From an uncultured Verrucomicrobia subdivision 3 bacterium (GTDB lineage Bacteria > Verrucomicrobiota > Verrucomicrobiia > Limisphaerales > UBA11358): DNA of 52,796 nucleotides. The stretch lies in the NCBI GenBank assembly GCA_903842235.1, contig CAIMLG010000238.1:1-52796 (forward strand). Direction: 5' to 3'. The notes under the pieces were generated by a model. The model was not told where the DNA came from and did no database searches. It saw only the letters and a program-made list of their open reading frames with translations. A program made the position numbers and the translations under genes. Numbering within the stretch: position 1 is the first letter of the stretch; every line of letters starts with the position of its first letter. Below are positions 51,307 to 52,796 of the stretch, piece by piece.

Positions 51307-52581
51307 ATGAAGAAATGGTTTCTGCGCCTCACCCTGGGGGTTTTGGCGATGTTTGCCCTGCTGTTCGCGTTCGTGTTCCTGCGCTCCACCCTGCCGGCCA
51401 CGGTGTTGGATAAGGATTTAAAATTGGAACGGCGCAACCTGCCCGCCGGGGCCAATGCTTACGACCAGCTCCAGACCGCCGCCCGCCAAATCTGGTGGCC
51501 AGAGGAGCAAAGCGCGGGGATTGGTGCTTTGGTGAGCAACACTCATTGGGCCCCGGCCCTGGCCACCACGGTGCTGGCCAAAAATCAGGCGGCGCTCGCC
51601 GCGTGGGATGCCGCCGCCCAACTGCCGGACTTGCAGGTGCCGGAGATTACCCAGTTCGGTGCCTTAATGCCTTATCTGCAGGACTGGAAAAAATTGTCGC
51701 AACTGGCTCAGGTGCGGGAAAACTTTCTCCTGCACAACGGACAGGCGGTGGCGGGGTTTGACCAAATCGTGCAGCACATCCAGATCGGGCAGCGCCTGCA
51801 AAATTCTCAAAGCTTGTTGATCGGCTATCTGGTGGGCACGGCGGTTCACAGCATGGGCTTGAGTCAAATGCAGCGGTGGGTCGGAAAAACCCAACTGACG
51901 CCGCTTCAATTAACCGATTACATCCGGCGGATCGAGCCGCCGTCCGACCAAGCCAGCACTGCCTTTGCCAAGGCCATCAAGAGTGAATATCAATGTCTGA
52001 CGGGCACTTTGGAGGCCTTGCGGAGCGGCAGACTGGTGGATACGGAGACGGGCGATAATTATCCCCGCCTTCCGCGTTTTCTGCCGGTTTACAATGCGAG
52101 CCAGACCCGGTCGTTGTTTGCGGAGAATGCGCTCCGATTGGTCAAAGCCGCGCCGCGCCATTACAACGAAGCCAAGTTGCCGGACTTTGAGACACACCGG
52201 CCTGGCATGGTTTCCCTGATCTTGAGCGGGAACTTAAGCGGCCAAGTCTTGTTTTACATGACGTGGCCCGCCGTATCCGGGTCGCTGACCAAAAAGTGCC
52301 AGGCGGACGTTCAATTGCAGGCCACCCGCACCATTCTCGCCCTGCGCGCCTATCAACTGACCCACGGCCAGTTGCCGGCGGACCTCAACGCCTTGGTGCC
52401 GGAGTTTCTGGCCGCGGTGCCGGTGGATGATTTCGATGGCCAGCCGCTGCGCTATTCCGCCGAGAAAAAAATCGTCTATTCCGTCGGCAAGGATCTCAAG
52501 GATGACGGCGGCGACGACCGCAGTTCGGAAACCAGCTCAGCGCAACGCCATCTCGACTTCGCTTACCACTTTGATTTCTGA
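51307..52581 (+). CDS. Membrane-anchored protein of unknown function with pseudopilin-like C-terminal segment
   Basis: From MKKWFLRLTLGVLAMFALLFAFVFL it has 424 residues, with an N-terminal anchor and a long, mostly helical periplasmic part (QLQTAARQIWW to QVLFYMTWPA). Near the C-terminus is LRAYQLTHGQLPADLNALVPEFLAAVPVDDFDGQPLRY, the layout of the short C-terminal segment of many PVC and planctomycete pseudopilins and DUF1559-like proteins. No catalytic motif is recognised. The ORF track extends to 51034 in the DUF486 gene, which is rejected in favour of the ATG at 51307. Confidence 0.7.
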   Translation: MKKWFLRLTLGVLAMFALLFAFVFLRSTLPATVLDKDLKLERRNLPAGANAYDQLQTAARQIWWPEEQSAGIGALVSNTHWAPALATTVLAKNQAALAAWDAAAQLPDLQVPEITQFGALMPYLQDWKKLSQLAQVRENFLLHNGQAVAGFDQIVQHIQIGQRLQNSQSLLIGYLVGTAVHSMGLSQMQRWVGKTQLTPLQLTDYIRRIEPPSDQASTAFAKAIKSEYQCLTGTLEALRSGRLVDTETGDNYPRLPRFLPVYNASQTRSLFAENALRLVKAAPRHYNEAKLPDFETHRPGMVSLILSGNLSGQVLFYMTWPAVSGSLTKKCQADVQLQATRTILALRAYQLTHGQLPADLNALVPEFLAAVPVDDFDGQPLRYSAEKKIVYSVGKDLKDDGGDDRSSETSSAQRHLDFAYHFDF

Positions 52582-52584
52582 ACC

Positions 52585-52618
52585 AAAAAAATGCGGCCGG
52601 GGTTGCCCCCGGCCGCAT
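52585..52618 (-). terminator. Intrinsic terminator of clpP
   Basis: ATGCGGCCGGGG and CCCCGGCCGCAT pair over 12 bases with a four-base loop, followed on the minus strand by TTTTTTT. It lies about 24 bases after the clpP stop and just past the stop of the convergent gene, which it could also serve. Confidence 0.8.
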
Positions 52619-52641
52619 TTCAAGGAATCGTCAAGAGCCGT

Positions 52642-52796
52642 TTAGGCCGCCTTGTCGGCGGCGGGCAGATCACGGCGGGATTGCACCACGTGATCCACCA
52701 AGCCAAAGGCTTTGGCTTCCTCGGGGCTCATGAAGTTATCCCGGTCACAGGCTTTTTCCACCACGTCGTAAGGCTGGCCGGTGTGTTTGGCGAGGA
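52642..52796 (-). CDS. clpP: ATP-dependent Clp protease proteolytic subunit, C-terminal part (cut by window edge)
   Basis: The last 50 or so residues of the serine protease ClpP, ending in DLPAADKAA. The segment [37 protein letters not shown] matches the C-terminal ClpP region (HTGQ..., DRDxFMSPxEAxxYGLVD). The catalytic triad lies outside the window. The stop is TAA at 52642-52644, followed by a strong terminator. The gene continues past the right edge. Confidence 0.9.
   Translation of the reverse strand, partial: LAKHTGQPYDVVEKACDRDNFMSPEEAKAFGLVDHVVQSRRDLPAADKAA

Overview
The window looks like a chromosomal segment of a GC-rich, Gram-negative, PVC-type bacterium, most likely Verrucomicrobiota (inference). 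The evidence is an outer-membrane machinery (complete Tol-Pal set, two TolC-like proteins), a PEP-CTERM protein with exosortase-associated neighbours, Pro/Gly-Thr-Asn-rich linkers, a multihaem cytochrome fused to TPRs, and many intergenic palindromic repeats. Genes are tightly packed and often coupled by ATGA overlaps. I see no prophage, intact insertion sequence, plasmid gene or CRISPR array.

Layout. 1-480: start of trpB on the minus strand. 671-6314: TolC / HlyD-type adaptor / ABC ATPase / MacB-type permease export operon. 6406-12536 (minus): tyrS, LOG family, ABC-2 exporter pair, a second TrpB (TrpB2 type), a PF13557-like outer-membrane protein and infA. 12705-15857 (plus): Ycf46-like AAA ATPase and murJ. 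15847-19724 (minus): tatA, tatC, an exosortase-associated lipoprotein, ispE and a secreted toroid protein. 19861-24583 (minus): tolQ-tolR-tolA1-tolA2-tolB-pal with a candidate promoter and a clear terminator. 24647-31828: TMTC-like TPR membrane protein, bioD (minus), satP-like transporter, tig, a second TolC and an AT-richer PEP-CTERM protein. 31905-33937 (minus): CAAX-protease-like, GspB-like and ExeA-like genes. 34135-36030: secreted glycoside hydrolase, followed by a cloverleaf-like repeat. 36183-40257 (minus): rpmE, prfA, a frameshifted alpha/beta hydrolase, a HAD phosphatase and hisC. 40374-44457 (plus): tRNA-Gln, an octahaem-HEAT-TPR protein and two overlapping thymidylate-kinase-like genes. 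44469-46890 (minus): radC, an orphan histidine-kinase-dimerisation-like protein, an ECF sigma factor, a putative anti-sigma factor and a Spy/CnrX-like protein. 47155-52796: pseudopilin, glycine-zipper lipoprotein, hisF, a decayed reading frame within repeats, GH16 enzyme, DUF486 protein, a protein of unknown function and the end of clpP.

How they work together. The dominant theme is the cell envelope: Tol-Pal, Tat, MurJ, TolC exporters, PEP-CTERM sorting components, pilin and secreted glycosidases. Housekeeping genes (infA, tyrS, tig, prfA, rpmE, clpP, trpB, hisC, hisF, ispE, bioD) are scattered singly rather than in classical operons. The most unusual items are the cloverleaf repeat at 36062-36160, the tandem Tmk-like pair in which the second Walker A motif has arginine instead of lysine, the two TolA-like genes in one Tol-Pal operon, and the short orphan DHp-like gene next to a sigma/anti-sigma/Spy-like module.

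Limits: all family calls come from reading motifs and overall sequence character. No database search, structure prediction or composition count was run.
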